64,000 nucleotides of DNA from Rutidosis leptorrhynchoides (GCF_046630445.1 NC_092339.1:59356501-59420500), one strand, 5' to 3'; positions 1-12,950 are shown, numbered from the stretch's first letter. Notes: generated by a model from the letters alone, not told the origin. Translations and numbers: made by a program.

Positions 1-792
1 ATCTAACAAATTTTGTATTTTATTGAATTATTATATCTGATTTTGATTCTAATAGATTATGATAGTTGACAGATTTTTGAATCGTTCTGTTTAATTTATT
101 AGATGGAATCAACTACTAGCAGATAGGAAAATAGAAAAATGTACAAGTTGAAGTGATAAGAATTGATTCGCATAAATTAGCTGTCTTTAAAATTTTTATA
201 TTTAAATTTAATTAAAATCAATAAAAATAATAATACTAATTATGATAATAAAAATGATAAAAGTAATAGAATAATGATAAACATAATAATACTATTAATA
301 ATATAACATATTACCTATATCAAATCTGTTATTAATAATAATATTGAAAGTAAAAATATAATATTTATATTTTTCTTGTAATTAAATTTATTACATTAAT
401 ATTACATATTATTAATTATGTAATATTTGATACATATATAATAACATATATTGACTATTTAATATTTACATATTTTATTATATATATAATATTAACTATA
501 TATAAAATTCATATACATGTATCTATATAGATTCATTTTAATTCAAATGATTAAATTGTGTTTTTATTATTTCAAATCATTATATTTACTTATATTTTTA
601 TTTATACATATATATCTATATTTATTTATTTACCTACAATTGTTCGTGAATCGTCAGAAATGGTCGAATGGTAATTGCATATGTGAAAATAGTTCAAAAT
701 TTTTTAGATTCAATATTACAGTCTTTGCTTATCATATCGGAACAATATAAAGATAAAGTTTAAATTTGGTCAAAAATTTCCGGATCGTCACA
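1..792 (-). repeat. 3' LTR of element A, partial
   Basis: Nearly identical to 7706-8499, with small differences in AT-rich runs. Its right edge (792) is the element-sense TG terminus. The portion present is the first ~0.8 kb of the LTR in element sense; the rest lies left of the window. It is very AT-rich and has no credible coding sequence; the 77-codon ORF at 517-750 is chance. Confidence 0.85.
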
Positions 793-815
793 GTACCTAC
801 CCGTTAAAGAAATTT
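793..815 (-). other. polypurine-tract region next to 3' LTR of A
   Basis: In element sense the bases before the LTR read GAAATTTCTTTAACGGGTA then GGTAC and TGTGACG. The same bases precede the 3' LTR of element B at 60456-60477. The AACGGGTAGG portion is the likely plus-strand primer site. Position and conservation support this; it is not a perfect purine run. Confidence 0.55.
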
Positions 816-1130
816 CGTCCTCGAAATTTGATAAAGGTCATCATGGCTAACAATGAGAATGTTATTATGACCATTATAGAGTTTTATCATGTTTAAGAAG
901 TATGGATAAAATACTTCGATTACTCGAAGCGTATGAGAGGAGTTATCGTAAATGAATGAAATAAGATTATAGTGATTCATCATATCTTTTGACGTAGACA
1001 GGTTGATTTCCAGAGTTCAAGAGATTTGGGAAAGATCTTAGTAATAAGATTTGATTCTTAGATAATTAAGGAAATTAGGATCCGCTTTAAATGCGATCAT
1101 CTGTTTTGATTGCTTTGTCAGATATTTTAC

Positions 1131-1137
1131 TATAAAT
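1131..1137 (+). promoter_or_regulatory. TATA box of conserved antisense ORF (element A)
   Basis: TATAAAT lies 83 bp before the ATG at 1214. In element B the same heptamer lies 83 bp before the homologous ATG (60072 to 59989, minus strand). The sequence just upstream (GCGATCATCTG, then GATTGCTTTGTC) is also shared, whereas the 5'-UTR-like stretch between is diverged and CT-rich. Confidence 0.5.
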
Positions 1138-1213
1138 CCACCCCATTCATTTCCTTACAACTCACACCTTCTATTCTTTCTCCTTTAATTCGTACTTTGA
1201 ATCATTTTTCAAT

Positions 1214-1387
1214 ATGCTCCATCCAGTTCTGGTTCTCGATATACTCCTAACCTTCATATCTGTCATTCTCTTTTTTCATCTGTCACCGGAAGAATCTATT
1301 CACTTTTAATATACTCTTGATTTTATAGTGTTTTTAGTTCTCCCGTGTCTTTATATTGCTATACGTATCGATATACACGGTTTGTAA
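1214..1387 (+). pseudogene. antisense 57-codon membrane microprotein, one stop (element A)
   Basis: This reads opposite to the sense of element A. From ATG 1214 the frame gives 57 codons and a terminal TAA, with a single internal TAA at codon 32. The ORF at 59816-59989 in element B has the same start, length and stop. About 39 of 57 residues match by eye, and roughly 16 of the matching codons differ synonymously, which is the mark of past protein-level selection. Two hydrophobic segments (about residues 6-23 and 34-51) flank a PPEES/SPEES turn; the end LPCLYIAIRI-x-IHGL is fully conserved. It has no recognised family. The internal stop makes this copy probably dead. It lies ~420 bp from the 3' LTR, exactly as in B. 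Confidence 0.5.
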
Positions 1388-2271
1388 TTTCTGGGTTGTT
1401 GTTGGCTTTATATCTTCCCTTATATTTCGATGTCTTTGATTCTGTTTTTCCATAATCATTGACATCCACAATTAATGCTATCTCCTATTTGCTGCGATTT
1501 ATACTCTCATTTCTATTTCGGAGCTTCATTCTTTCGTTTCCTCTTCTTGCGATTAAGCACCGCTTGTAATGGTCCAGAATTTGCAGATATGAATTTCAGA
1601 ATGAACATAGTTAATGTTCTAAGAAGAAAATTGTAATGGTACGATCTTGATTTGTCAAATTACCAGAATACCTCGGAAAAGACCGAATCATCAAGAAAAT
1701 ATTTTCTTGATATGTTTAGAGGTTAGGTAGAATGTAAGAGTTGTGTACAGGGCACATGATGATGTTTTGGTCTGTGAATCATCACGTTCCATTAGAAACT
1801 CAGCATGACTTACTGTAATATAATCACGTTGATCAAGTGTCATTATATTATACTAACTCATGCTTCAGTTCCCAACACTACTTCTAAAACATTCATACTT
1901 TAAACTCGAAGGTTTCAGAATTTAGAAACTAAAATAGTTTCTTTTATGATATAACATAGATAGCGTGAAGAGGTAAATGATTTCGGATAACAATAGTTAT
2001 GAAGATATCTTCAGAAATATCGAAGATATTTATAATGAAAGATACGATGATATCTTAGAATATCTAAGATCAGAGGATGATGAAGAATATTGTCCGCAAG
2101 GGTTTTAGAGTAAGGAGTAAGGTATTTGTTAATGACTTCAGCAGATACTGAATCATTTGAATTCTTTGAAGGCAGGTTTAGTCTTTATGATTTGTCCACA
2201 GCCTCCTTCATACTTTGCTCAATTCGTTTTCCAGTTCAAAACCTTCTCTTTTTCTGAGCTTTGCCAACACA
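1388..2271. other. decayed interior of element A, no gene recognised
   Basis: Read on the minus strand there are fragments alignable with element B 59040-59300 (a short acidic/basic stretch containing MKEAVDKS, shared by both), broken by stops. The antisense strand shows CT-rich text following the microprotein ORF. Nothing here is long enough to call as a gene. Confidence 0.5.
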
Positions 2272-2561
2272 CTATTCTTTATCATCAAACTTTTTACTGT
2301 TAAGGTCGTTTATAGTTTTTTTTGCTGCTTCATCAGCATTTCGATAATTATTCCGCAGTTCGGGGTGTTTTTCAGAAACTTCACATTCGAAGTATGTAAG
2401 TCCGTTATATGTACACATATAACTGTTGGCGTAGACATGCTGCGAGCATTCAAAATACTGATTGCTAATTTCCAATTATTGGTATGGCAATTCTCGTTAC
2501 AAGATGCAGACGAATAAATGATGGGGTTTTGATAAATATAATGATTTTTTAGAAAAATCAA
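2272..2561 (-). pseudogene. decayed sense ORF of LARD-like interior (element A)
   Basis: Two overlapping minus frames (2310-2561 and 2272-2475) read a product that also appears, more broken, in element B around 58620-58930: KNHYI, then SMSTPTVI or similar, then VSEKHPEL followed by a lysine-rich end. The pattern of shared words across a frame break suggests one ancestral ORF with an indel. No known domain is recognisable; it could be a relic of a gag-associated or accessory ORF. No function is proposed. Confidence 0.35.
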
Positions 2562-3453
2562 AGATCAGTGGAGTTGTTGGTAAGTTTATTGCTAATGTGG
2601 TGGAATATAAACGGTTCCCCGGTAACGATGGCAAAAGGGCAACGTATATATCGAGGTTATAATAAGATGTTTCAACTGAAAAGTCGAAGTTGACTTGCTA
2701 GAGCTGTGACAAAACTGGCTACTTTGAAAAGGAATCACAAAGTTATTTTTGCTAATAAATGCCAAAGAATCTGACGCGGATACGTGTTTAAACTTTTACT
2801 TTAGTTCCAAGAGTTTTTCAGGTACATAACTGTGGGTAACATGTGATTGGATCATCATCTCGATTGTTCATTATTTGAAGTGTCCTAAGGAAGTTTGAAG
2901 GATTTGAGCACCGATTGTAATCGTTAAGATACACATGATGTTCTAGCACAATTTTGAAGTCAAAGTATAGCTTTGAAAGATGTAAGGATTTAAGAGTGAT
3001 GATTTTGGTTATATCTCGAGTTGAATTCTGAGATTTCAAAATCAGAATATGTAATTAGATTTTGAATGAGTATGGTTGTTTTGATTTCTATAAAAGAATG
3101 TATATTGTTATGAAAGTAGGGAGTATAATATATGATTTACTGAATCAGATTTGTAAAATGTAACATTTTAATTGTGAATTTATATATCTCTCGGGTATTA
3201 CCTACCCGTTAAAATTTTTTTTCACAATTAATATTTTGTACAAAAGAATTTTTAATTACAATCTTTATGAAAATATATATGAAATATATATACATATATA
3301 TTTTCTTCAGATGTAATCATGGATTTAATGAGTTAATATGATATTAAACTCATTTGATTTACCGTTAGAACAAAAATATATAATCTCTAAAACATTAGAG
3401 ATTACATAATCGCCATGTCGAACGAAGATAATTGATGTAGAACGATTCGCAGA
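2562..3453. other. interior of element A, no gene seen
   Basis: AT-rich, no conserved frame that I can support. The words CTACCCGTTAAA at about 3202-3213 repeat the PPT-region motif found next to the 3' LTR (793-815), so a duplicated PPT-like tract sits here. Confidence 0.4.
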
Positions 3454-4004
3454 TTAATGATTATGCTCGAGGTACATAATGAGATGTTGAGGTGTGTGAT
3501 GTTGAACTTGGGTTGTTGGTGGTACTGGTATTGATGTTGGTGCTGGTGATGTTGCTGAAACTGGTAAATTTTGCATCATATTCTCCAAAGTCACTACCCG
3601 AGCACGAAATTCGTTGACTTCTTCTATTATTTCGGGATGATTGTCGGTTGGAACGAGCGGATGAATAAGGTTTAGAATTTTAGATAGAATATAATCGTGG
3701 CGAGATATTCGGAAAATGAGAGTGAAAATGGTGTTTCGGATTGGTTCGTCGGTGAATGCTTCAGGTTCTTCGCCCAGAGGACAATATGGTGGATGAAAGG
3801 GATCGCTTATTCTTGTCTCCAATGATTAAGTAGACTACGAACTCATCCCCAATTCATCCAGAATTGAATATGACTAGTTAGTTGATCCATTTCGTTTACA
3901 CTACTTTCAGAGCTTAGATGAATATCCATGTCGAAATATCTGTCGGAATATCTATCGGAATAGCTATCGGAATCTGAGGGACTCGAACTGGTTGAGGGAT
4001 TCAT
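3454..4004 (-). pseudogene. gag-leader-like ORF remnant of element A
   Basis: In element sense an ATG at 4004, about 370 bp past the PBS, opens a Ser/Asp-rich N-terminus (starts MNPSTSS, then repeated YSDRY-type units). A frame break near 3840 leads into 3454-3822, a 122-codon frame with a leucine-rich segment ending LIHPLVPTDNHPEIIEE and a Pro/Thr-rich tail. Element B carries the same text at 57522-58030 with more stops. Position after the PBS and conservation in both elements suggest the truncated front of a gag or gag-leader ORF. No capsid homology region or zinc knuckle is present. Confidence 0.5.
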
Positions 4005-4375
4005 CTCGTACGATCAGATGAAGGATTTTCGATAAGAAATAGATTATAGGATGTAGATTAGTACCCTACAATACATAATTTACATATGCATATATAATAC
4101 TAAAATCCCATAAGTTACGGAGGAATCTACGGAAGCTGTCAGACAAAGGTAACAATAACAGATACGCTAAGATATGAATTTATCTATACACTGTCTATGA
4201 AATAGAGGCAGTAAGACGTGTCTAGACTTTAAGGATGATAAGCAAATAATTTTCGACACGAAATGATAAGCAAAACTTTTGACATGCAGAAACGGTCGAA
4301 GTCCAGACCCACTAACGCATCTAAATAACTATCAGTTAGACACACTAATGCAAGACCTGGTTCGCTAAGACCACC

Positions 4376-4387
4376 ACTCTAATACCA
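4376..4387 (-). other. primer-binding site of A (tRNA-Met type)
   Basis: Element-sense TGGTATTAGAGT starts two bases after the LTR terminus CA at 4390. It matches the plant initiator-Met PBS TGGTATCAGAGC with two changes. Elements B and C have the canonical form. Confidence 0.75.
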
Positions 4388-5697
4388 CATGAAACGACCC
4401 GTCCTAATCCATAAGGACGAATACAATAACATATGATTACATCGCGAGGTATTTGACCTCTAAATGATACATTTTACAAACATTGCATTCGTTTTTAAAA
4501 GACAAACTTTCATTACATCGAAAGTTGACATGCATGCATATCATTTCATAATATATCAAACTATTAATGACTTAATAATAATCTTGTTGAACTCAACGAC
4601 TCGAATGCAACATCTTTTGAAATATGCCATGAATGACTCCAAGTAATATCTCTAAAATGAGCAAATGCACAGCAGAAGATTTCTTTCAAACCTGAGAATA
4701 AACATGCTTTCAAGTGTCAACCAAAAGGTTGGTGAGTTCATTAGTTTATCATAAACATTCATTTTCATCATTTTAATAGACCACAAGATCTCATATATTT
4801 GATTGTACACGTAACCCGAGTACAAAATAACACGCATAACTCGCGAATTAAAAATCATTCATATGGTGAATGCTTGATAACCGACTTAACTTTAATGCAT
4901 AGAATATCCCCAAACAGAACCTCTCGTCTGTATAATAATAATAATAATAATCTCGAAGTACTAAAGCATCCGTACCCCGGATGGGACTTGTCGAGGTCCA
5001 TAGATCTATCTTTAGGATTCGCGTCGATTAGGGGCCATACCCGTTTCCTAATCATTAGGTTACCAAGCTAAAAAGGGGTGATATTCAATATTCATAATCC
5101 AGCCATAGAATGTAGTTTTTGATCACTTGTGTCTATTTTGTAAAACATTAATAAAATCAGCGCATGTATTCTCAGTCCCAAAAATATATATAAAAAGGGA
5201 GTAATGAAACTCACTATACTATATTTCATAGTAGAAATACATATGATGGCATTGAACAAGTGCAAGGTTGGCCTCGGATTTACGAACCTATATCATTGAT
5301 ATATATATTAAAACGTATAATTGTAATCGAACAACTTTACATATTATTATTAATGATATAATGTTTATATCAATAACTTATTTACTTCATTATATTTTCT
5401 TTTTATATGTTTTAAATAAGAGTATTTATATATTTAGGTTATGGTTATTAATATATTTTTATATAAATAATCTTTTGTTCACAAAATAATAGTTATAATA
5501 TTGCTAGAATAATATTAATAATAATAAAAATGATAATAATTATAATACTTGATATTACTAATAAAGATACTAATGTTATTAATTCTATACTAATGGTATT
5601 AATATTAATAACCGTAAAAATCTTAGTTTTACTGTGAATGATAGTTATGATAATAGTTTTAGTAATTACACAATAATATTATTCGTTACAATATAAA

Positions 5698-5900
5698 TAA
5701 TAATACTTATAATGATAATAATAATAATAATGATTATGAAACCTATAATTATGATAATAATAATAATAATAATAATAATAATTATATTACTAATAATAAT
5801 TTTACTACCAGTAATAATAATAATAATGCTAATAATAAAATCATGATAATATTAATGATAATCATTTGTATGTTAGTACTAATAACAATAATAATAATAA
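5698..5900. repeat. (AAT)n-rich low-complexity tract
   Basis: Imperfect AAT/TAA repeats inside the A 5' LTR; corresponding tracts occur in the B LTRs around 20500-20600 and 62750-62850. Confidence 0.8.
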
Positions 5901-5951
5901 TAAAGATTTTTGGTTTTGAAAACTACCTCCAAAAGTGCTTAAAAAAATAGT

Positions 5952-6015
5952 TGACACCAGCCGGGCTCGAACCCGAGACCTTCCGCTCACACGCAAACAA
6001 CTTAACCATGGCACC
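5952..6015 (-). other. tRNA-like segment inside LTR of A
   Basis: On the minus strand the order is a box-A-like word (CCATGGTTAAG), a variable middle, then box B GGGTTCGAGCCC (5963-5974). The equivalent LTR position in element B has the same architecture (20386-20447 and 62627-62696). It lacks a convincing full cloverleaf, so a tRNA-derived (SINE-head-like) insertion in the ancestral LTR is more likely than a tRNA gene. Confidence 0.55.
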
Positions 6016-7025
6016 ATTTCTGTTTTTCTGGAATTATAGGATACCAATATTTATTTAATTCGATTCTTATCTATTTCCCTTTCTCTTCTCTTTCTTCTAA
6101 ACTGGATCGACCATAGATAATTAACATCCATCATCATCTAACTTGTTATGATTTCTTCGTTAAACCATCATTAATTATACCGTCATCATCTTCATTATAA
6201 GAGTGAAAAATAAAAATAAAAACCGATGGTATACAAATACCGAACAGGATCAGTGTTTCAAGGCACACTCAAACGAAATCTTGGATTCTTGGCCCATCAA
6301 ATACTTTGATTCCAGGCCCAAGAAATGAAGAGAAAACATGGTCTTTTTAGAAATCAAACAAGCCCAAGTGTTTAATTAAATCACGGCTCCAAAGATATAA
6401 AAATGTGGTGGCTGTACAGTTTTACAAAAGTCCCGACATATATGATGATATATTTAACTGATATGGCTTGTGGGGTTTAGTTAAAAATAAAGAAAACATA
6501 AAGAGAAATAAGTGGAGTAGACTTTATCATATATCATTATCATCTCCTAATCTTTTTCGTGTATTTAAAATAGAAACAGCGGCCATAGCAACCAACTATA
6601 TTGATAGTTGCCTGGTTTTTTGTCTTTGAGCACGAAAACAAAGCAGAATCATAATATTACTTTCGTTTGACATCAGGAACACAGGAAAGAATCTGGTGAC
6701 GGTTTGTGTGGTGCTTTTCAAACAAGAAAGAAGAGAAAAAGAAGAGAAAAAGAAGAGAGAGTGAGGATAGAGAGATGGTGGTGTTAATTGTGCTTCGTTG
6801 GTGGCTCGATAGTTGTGGTTGCAAATCGAAACAAACTCAGAAGTATTTGCAGCAACAATATATATCTGATTATAGTAATAGTAGATGTGTGTCGTTTGTA
6901 ATGGTGTTTGTGGCTCGAGGGTGGCCAAGGTGTTGGTGATTTAACGAGGAAGAAGATGGTGGCGATAGAGGTGGATGATAGTTTGTAAGTGTGTTTCACT
7001 TTTGTCTCTCTGTAAGTCTAAAATC

Positions 7026-7135
<110 letters not shown>

Positions 7136-8499
7136 TATATTCTTATCTGTACATATATTAATATGTGTGTATATATAAATATGCATAATATTATTGATGG
7201 TAATCGAGTGATTGATTGTAACTATATCTGGATTGTTTTGCAGTGAATGAAGTTGACACCCGTGGAATAAAGAACAGAGAAAGGAGGATAAAAGATTAAA
7301 GCTAATCTTGATATCTAACTGCATTGTACCTGCAGTTATTTTGTAGTGATTTGGATTCGACAGAGTTATGCGAGTCAGGTAGAAACAAACAAGAAAAGAA
7401 ATAAAGCAGATAGTGAAGTGTAACAGATTCGTACGATATATACAGCACAAGATTCGATTACAGTTTGTTTCGTAGCTTTGATTGGGTTGATAGAAGAATC
7501 AATCGGGTACAGAAATATATATGTACAAGTTGAATAATTTTGATTGAAATTGTTTTGTAGTGTTTAATTGTAGTCGCCCAAGAATCTTGAGCATGGGAAG
7601 GAAGGATAGTTGAAAGGTTACAGGGTCGTGAGCAGGATCGAATGGAAGAAAATATGAATTCTGATAGTGATATGAAACAGAATTCGATTCCTTTATCAGA
7701 TTAATATCTAACAAATTTTGTATTTTATTGAATTATTATATCTGATTTTGATTCTAATAGATAATGATAGTTGACAGATTTTTGGATCGTTCTGTTTAAT
7801 TTATTAGATGGAATCAACTACTAGCAGATAGGAAAACAGAAAAATGTACAAGTTGAAGTGATAAGAATTGATTCGCATAAATTAGTCGTCTTTAAAATTT
7901 TTATATTTAAATTTAATTAAAATCAATAAAAATAATAATACTAATTATGATAATAAAAATGATAAAAGTAATAGAATAATGATAAACATAATAATACTAT
8001 TAATAATATAACATATTACCTATATCAAATCTGTTATTAATAATAATATTGAAAGTATAAATATAACATTTATATTTTTCTTGTAATTAAATTTATTACA
8101 TTAATATTACATATTATTAATTATGTAATATTTGATACATATATAATAACATATATTGACTATTTAATATTTACATATTTTTATATATATATAATATTAA
8201 CTATATATAAAATTCATATACATGTATATATATATAGATTCATTTTAATTAAAATGATTAAATTGTGTTTTTATTATTTCAAATCATTATATTTACTTAT
8301 ATTTTTATTTATACATATATATCTATATTTATTTATTTACATACAATTGTTCATGAATCGTCGGAAATGGTCGAATGGTAATTGCATATGTGAAAATAGT
8401 TTAAAATTTTTGAGACTCAATATTACAGTCTTTGCTTATCGTGTCGGAACAATATAAAGATAAAGTTTAAATTTGGTCGGAAATTTCCGGGTCGTCACA

Positions 8500-9003
8500 G
8501 TGATTCACAATATGGCCATGGAATTGTACTTCCCTTAACCAAAATTCACACTTAGAGAATTTTGCACACAACTTCTCTTGACGCAACGTCTTCAACAACT
8601 CATGCAAATGATGTTCATGTTCCTTCATACTCTTTGAATAAATGAGTATGTCGTCAATGAACACAGTTACAGACTTGTCCAACATAGGTTGGTACACTCG
8701 GTTCATAAGGTCCATGAATGTCGTAGGCACATTCATAAGACCAAAAGGCATCACCACGAACTAAAAATTCTCATATCGTGTTCGAAAGGCGGTCTTCTCG
8801 ATATCTTCCTCACAAATTCTCATTTGATGATAAACGGATCGCAATTCAATTTTAGAGAAATAACACGCACCTTGAAGTTGATCAAATAAATCGTCAATTC
8901 TAGGCAATGGATAGCGATTCTTGATCGTCACCTTATTAAGCTCACGGTAATTAATGCACATACGCATACTACCGTCCTTCTTCTTCACAAACAAGATCGG
9001 AGC
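8500..9003 (-). pseudogene. Ty3/Gypsy reverse transcriptase fragment
   Basis: Minus-strand translation starts [12 protein letters not shown], then [26 protein letters not shown], a stop, [12 protein letters not shown], and [10 protein letters not shown]. The RT active site is the DD of FIDD. The family normally has MPFGLTNAP-type text here, so the core is recognisable but decayed: one stop lies after the R-T-R-Y-E-N-F word near 8762. The fragment is cut on the right (N-terminal side) by element C at 9004 and on the left by element A at 8499, just after the F-H-G-H-I-V-N word. Chromovirus-like by wording; clade not certain. RNase H and integrase are missing. It cannot be the same piece as 17000-18296 in simple collinear order, because integrase would have to lie to its left. 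Confidence 0.9.
8999..9003. repeat. probable target-site base run left of element C
   Basis: GGAGC precedes the LTR start TGTAACG at 9004 and is still part of the RT codons on the minus strand. The right partner is missing because element C has no 3' LTR here. Confidence 0.4.
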
Positions 9004-9710
9004 TGTAACGACCCTACTTTTTCCGTTATCTTTTACCGTTTATTATTTAACGACCGTTAACTGTTATTCGTGCCACATCAATTCTATGACCTATATTATT
9101 ATTTTAGTAATAATATATTAATTATTATGTGTTAAATGAATATTTTTATTCATATTTTAAATTTTACGTTTCTACGTGTCGCGGATTTCTACCCGGCAAA
9201 TCTTTTCGGTTTTCAACCAACGGTCAAGCTTTTGGGATTTTTAAGTCCAAATTATTTTAAATATGATATTTTAATGTCATATATTTATATATAGTGTTTA
9301 TATATATTTTTTGTCGCGTACTTGTTATCTCTCCGAATTATTAATCGCGTAGTCGTGTTTTAGCGTTTCGGGCTTTGATCGGGCATTCGGGCCACAAGGA
9401 ATTTAGCATATAACAAATTGGGCTAAGTGGGGCCCACCCCACTCACCCCATTCAGCTGAATACATGGGAGGGGAGTATACTCCCATTTGTTTTTTATTTT
9501 TGAAAATTACATCTCATTTTAATTTTTTACACTTCTAAACTTAGCTTCACATTTTGCTCTCTCCCTTTTTCTCCTTCCCTTGGCCATCGCCTACCACACC
9601 TAACATCATCATCATCATCTTCATTCAATCAAAATCTTGGATCCTCTAATCATTTACACAACCGCGTTCATCTCTCCGATCTCTACACGCTCATATCTTT
9701 CTTTTCTCGA

Positions 9711-9728
9711 TTAGGGTATAAACCCTAA
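9711..9728 (+). promoter_or_regulatory. telo-box hairpin in LTR of C
   Basis: TTAGGGT and ACCCTAA form a 7-bp inverted repeat with loop ATAA, and AAACCCTAA (9720-9728) is a plant telo-box. It lies just downstream of a CT-rich 5'-UTR-like stretch. Telo-boxes are known from promoters and leaders of plant translation genes; a role in this LTR is inference. Confidence 0.4.
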
Positions 9729-10745
9729 CCCTAGATTTTTAATTTTTTATTTATTCTTCTGTTTTTATGTGATATTATGATAGTATGATGCTTATATGTT
9801 ATTGTATTGTTGATTGTATGCGTAGAAATGCTCGATTATATATGTTTTCGGTTTGATTGTTTTGGGACAGCGGTTTGTTTGTTATTTTCTGAGAACATAA
9901 CTGATATGAAAGTGAAATTAAAGTGTTTATATGAGTTCCTCTCATCAATACATTAATTTTAGACTCTGGATTCATGTTATTTCGATTCCCGGAGCTCTAG
10001 ATATGATTAAAATGGTGTTTAACTGAAATTAAAATGTAAGAACGAATTGGTACAGGTATTGTCCGACTTTGTGACCACTTTTGGATTCTTTAGGGTGTAC
10101 TAGTGTGTTGGGATTGATGATTGGATGAACTTTCATGTTCGGGTCATCGAAATCCGAGCCACGGATCACCCGTTATGACTAAAACATATTTTTGAACAGA
10201 TTAAAGCTCCAAGTTGAATAATGGCTGTAGGTCACGACTTGGTGGCTGTTCATGGGGTGTTCTTGAGCACACTAATGTGTCAGGTGAGTTGTTTAGGCGA
10301 AGATATATATAAGACTCGCCGAAAACTGATTCCCGGGGCTCAAGTTATGACCCGATGAACTTTTAATTAAAACTTATGGTTATTAAATAAGACTTATGAT
10401 ATAAATAATGAATTTCATTATTAATAAATTACTTATGATATAAAAAGTAATTATTCAATTTAAGGCTTATGATATATATATATTTATTATATCATTTATA
10501 AATTAATTATGATTTAACTAAACATTTAATTAAACTTATGATTAATAATACTTTTATTATTAATGAAAAATACTTACGGTAAGTATTAAATTTATATTAT
10601 GAGATTATTATAATAAGACTTATAATAAGGATTAATTAATTATTTAATTATTATAATGCTTAGTTATTATTTAATTATAATTTAATTATTAAATACTTAT
10701 GATTTGATAATTTTAATTAGAAACTTATAATATGATTAATAATTC

Positions 10746-10766
10746 ATTATTAATTAATAATACTTA
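10746..10766 (+). repeat. left target-site duplication of LINE
   Basis: A 21-bp run starting ATTATTAATTAAT and ending ATACTTA, repeated exactly at 12930-12950 on the other side of the LINE. Confidence 0.85.
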
Positions 10767-12929
10767 AAGTTGACTTTGAAAAGGCATTCGATTTCATTGA
10801 ATGAGACTTTCTATTTAAAACCATGCAATTCATGGGTTTTGGTTTAAAATGGATTGGTTTCATTCGGGCATGTCTTTCCTCATCGTCTATCTCTGTATTA
10901 ATCAATGGCTCTCCCACCAAAGAATTTTCCCCCAAAAGGGGAATCCGACAAGGTGATCCCATATCGCCGTTCCTATACATCATTGTTGCCGAAGGTCTTA
11001 ACATACTTGTCAAAAGAGCATTAGCCAATGGTCATTTGCAAGGGTTAAACATCGAACACGACAACCTCATTATTACACACCTCCAATATGCTGATGATAC
11101 AATCTTTTTTGGTGAGTGGAATAAAAGAAATGCCAAATATATCTCCAAACTTCTTAAATGTTTTAAAAATATTTTGTCACTCAAAGTTAATTTTCGTAAA
11201 AGCAAGCTTTACGGTATTGGTACATCTATGACCGAAACCGAGCAAATGGCTTACTACATTAAATGTTCTGCGGGATCTACCCCATTTACTTACCTCGGTC
11301 TCCCTATCGGAGTACCCACATCACACGCCTCTTCTTGGTAGCCAATCGTTGAAAAATTCGACAAAAGGCTATCGGATTGGGCTACAAAATCTATTTCCTT
11401 CGGGGGTCGCTTTACGATCATCAAATCTATTCTAAGTAGTATCCCATTATACTACTTCTCCCTATTTCATGCACCATCCGCTACCCTTAGGGTACTTGAA
11501 TCTAAAAGACAGAAATTCTTCTGGGGGGTTCTTCAAATGATAATAAAATTAATTGGATTAAATGGGATCACATAATTTTACCATACGATTGTGGTGGTTT
11601 AAACATGGAGTCCCTTTTTGCTAAAAACATATCATTATTATGTAAGTGGTGGTGGCATTTTAAAAATGAAGATAATGCATTATGGGTAAAAATAATCAAA
11701 AGCATTTACGGGCCGGGGGGGGGGGGGGTTGGATACTAATATTTTATGCAGGAACATTTCAGGTCACACCATTTGGAAAGAGATTATTAAAGCCGGAAAA
11801 GTTGCTGACAACATAGGCACATCCTTCACATCCTCAATTTCAAAGCGTATAGGAAATGGCACATCAATAAGTTTCTGGCACAATATATGGATTAGATCTG
11901 AGAGCTTAAAATCATCATTTCAAAGATTATTCATGTTGGAATCCCATAAAGAAGCAACTGTTGCCGATAGAATATTGAATGTTAACTCCACCTCGATCGA
12001 AAATTGGGATTGGTCCCGGCCTCCTAGTGGTCGCGCAATGGATGAACTCACGGAGCTCAATAATCTAATAACCTCCGTAAATATTTCAGATTGCCCTGAT
12101 TCATGGAAATTTTCCCTTGACGCATCCGGCATCTACACTACATCAACAATGTCAAATTTGATCATTACGCTTAAATACGGCACAAACTCTAGAAACCTAT
12201 CATTACCTCGAAACAAATACGTCCCACAAAAGATCTTCATTTTCTCATGGAGGGTTGTTCAACTAAAAATCCCGGTTAGAAGCGAACTTGATAAACAAGG
12301 AATTGACCTTCATACCATCTTATGTCCCTTATGCGAGCACCATATCGAAACCATTGATCATGCGTTGGTAAATTGTCAAAAAGTATCTTCAATTTGGATA
12401 CAACTACTCGATTGGTGGAATCAAAATAGCATAAGAATCTCTAACATCAATGAAGCCATCATCTCTGATAAAGGCTTCACACATAATTCCATTGGATAGT
12501 CCTTATGGAAAGCTACTAAATGGATTGCGTGCTACATTATATGGAAACATAGAAACCTAAAGATTTTTTCCGAAAAAATATGGAACCCCGCAGCGATAAT
12601 TTCCGAGATTCAATCTCAAAGTGTTCGTTGCTCTATTTAGCCTATGTGGGTTAGATTAAATGGGTTGGTTGTGTGTCAACTTTGTCGCCGCTTGATCGGC
12701 ACGGTTGCCCCCTCCTTCCCCGCTTGTGTTTTTTCTACTCAAGTTCGTTCCCTCACAGTGTTATCTAGTCTACGTCACTTCCGATCATACAGCTTAGATA
12801 TTTATCTCATATCTTTTTCCGACTGTTTCGATTGTTTATAGCATTGTATAGAAGCATATAGGGACTTGTATTGTTATAATTCGGGTAATAATAATAATAA
12901 TACTTTTTGCTTTTCAAAAAAAAAATATT
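10767..12929 (+). mobile_element. 5'-truncated L1-type LINE inserted in LTR of C
   Basis: The insert starts inside the RT domain, ends in a short A-tail (12916-12925) and is flanked by a 21-bp duplication, as expected for target-primed reverse transcription. The 5' half (ORF1, endonuclease, RT fingers) is missing. A run of G at about 11716-11728 and several stops mark decay. An (AAT)n stretch precedes the tail (12886-12901). Confidence 0.9.
10769..12640 (+). pseudogene. LINE reverse transcriptase C-terminal half with zf-RVT-like region
   Basis: It opens with VDFEKAFD (RT motif A), runs through INGSPTKEF, RQGDPISPFLY (motif B) and LQYADDTIFF (motif C with catalytic ADD), then the thumb-side text TYLGLPIG and FGGRFTIIKS. 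Downstream, CPLCEH...DHALVNC is the Cys/His zf-RVT-like region of plant L1 elements. In-frame stops follow DFIE (about 10801) and ASSW (about 11339); frame shifts occur near 11523 and at the G-run near 11716, after which the original frame returns (11729-12499). A further stop precedes the last piece. It is clearly non-functional: truncated at the 5' end and broken at several points. Element-sense and LTR-sense agree (both plus). Confidence 0.92.
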
Positions 12930-12950
12930 ATTATTAATTAATAATACTTA
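12930..12950 (+). repeat. right target-site duplication of LINE
   Basis: Exact copy of 10746-10766, four bases after the A-tail. Confidence 0.85.

Noticed and set aside
9004-9760. Captured host gene promoter and 5' UTR in the LTR of C
   Set aside because: The CT-rich leader look is also expected of an LTR promoter; no exon or protein homology follows.
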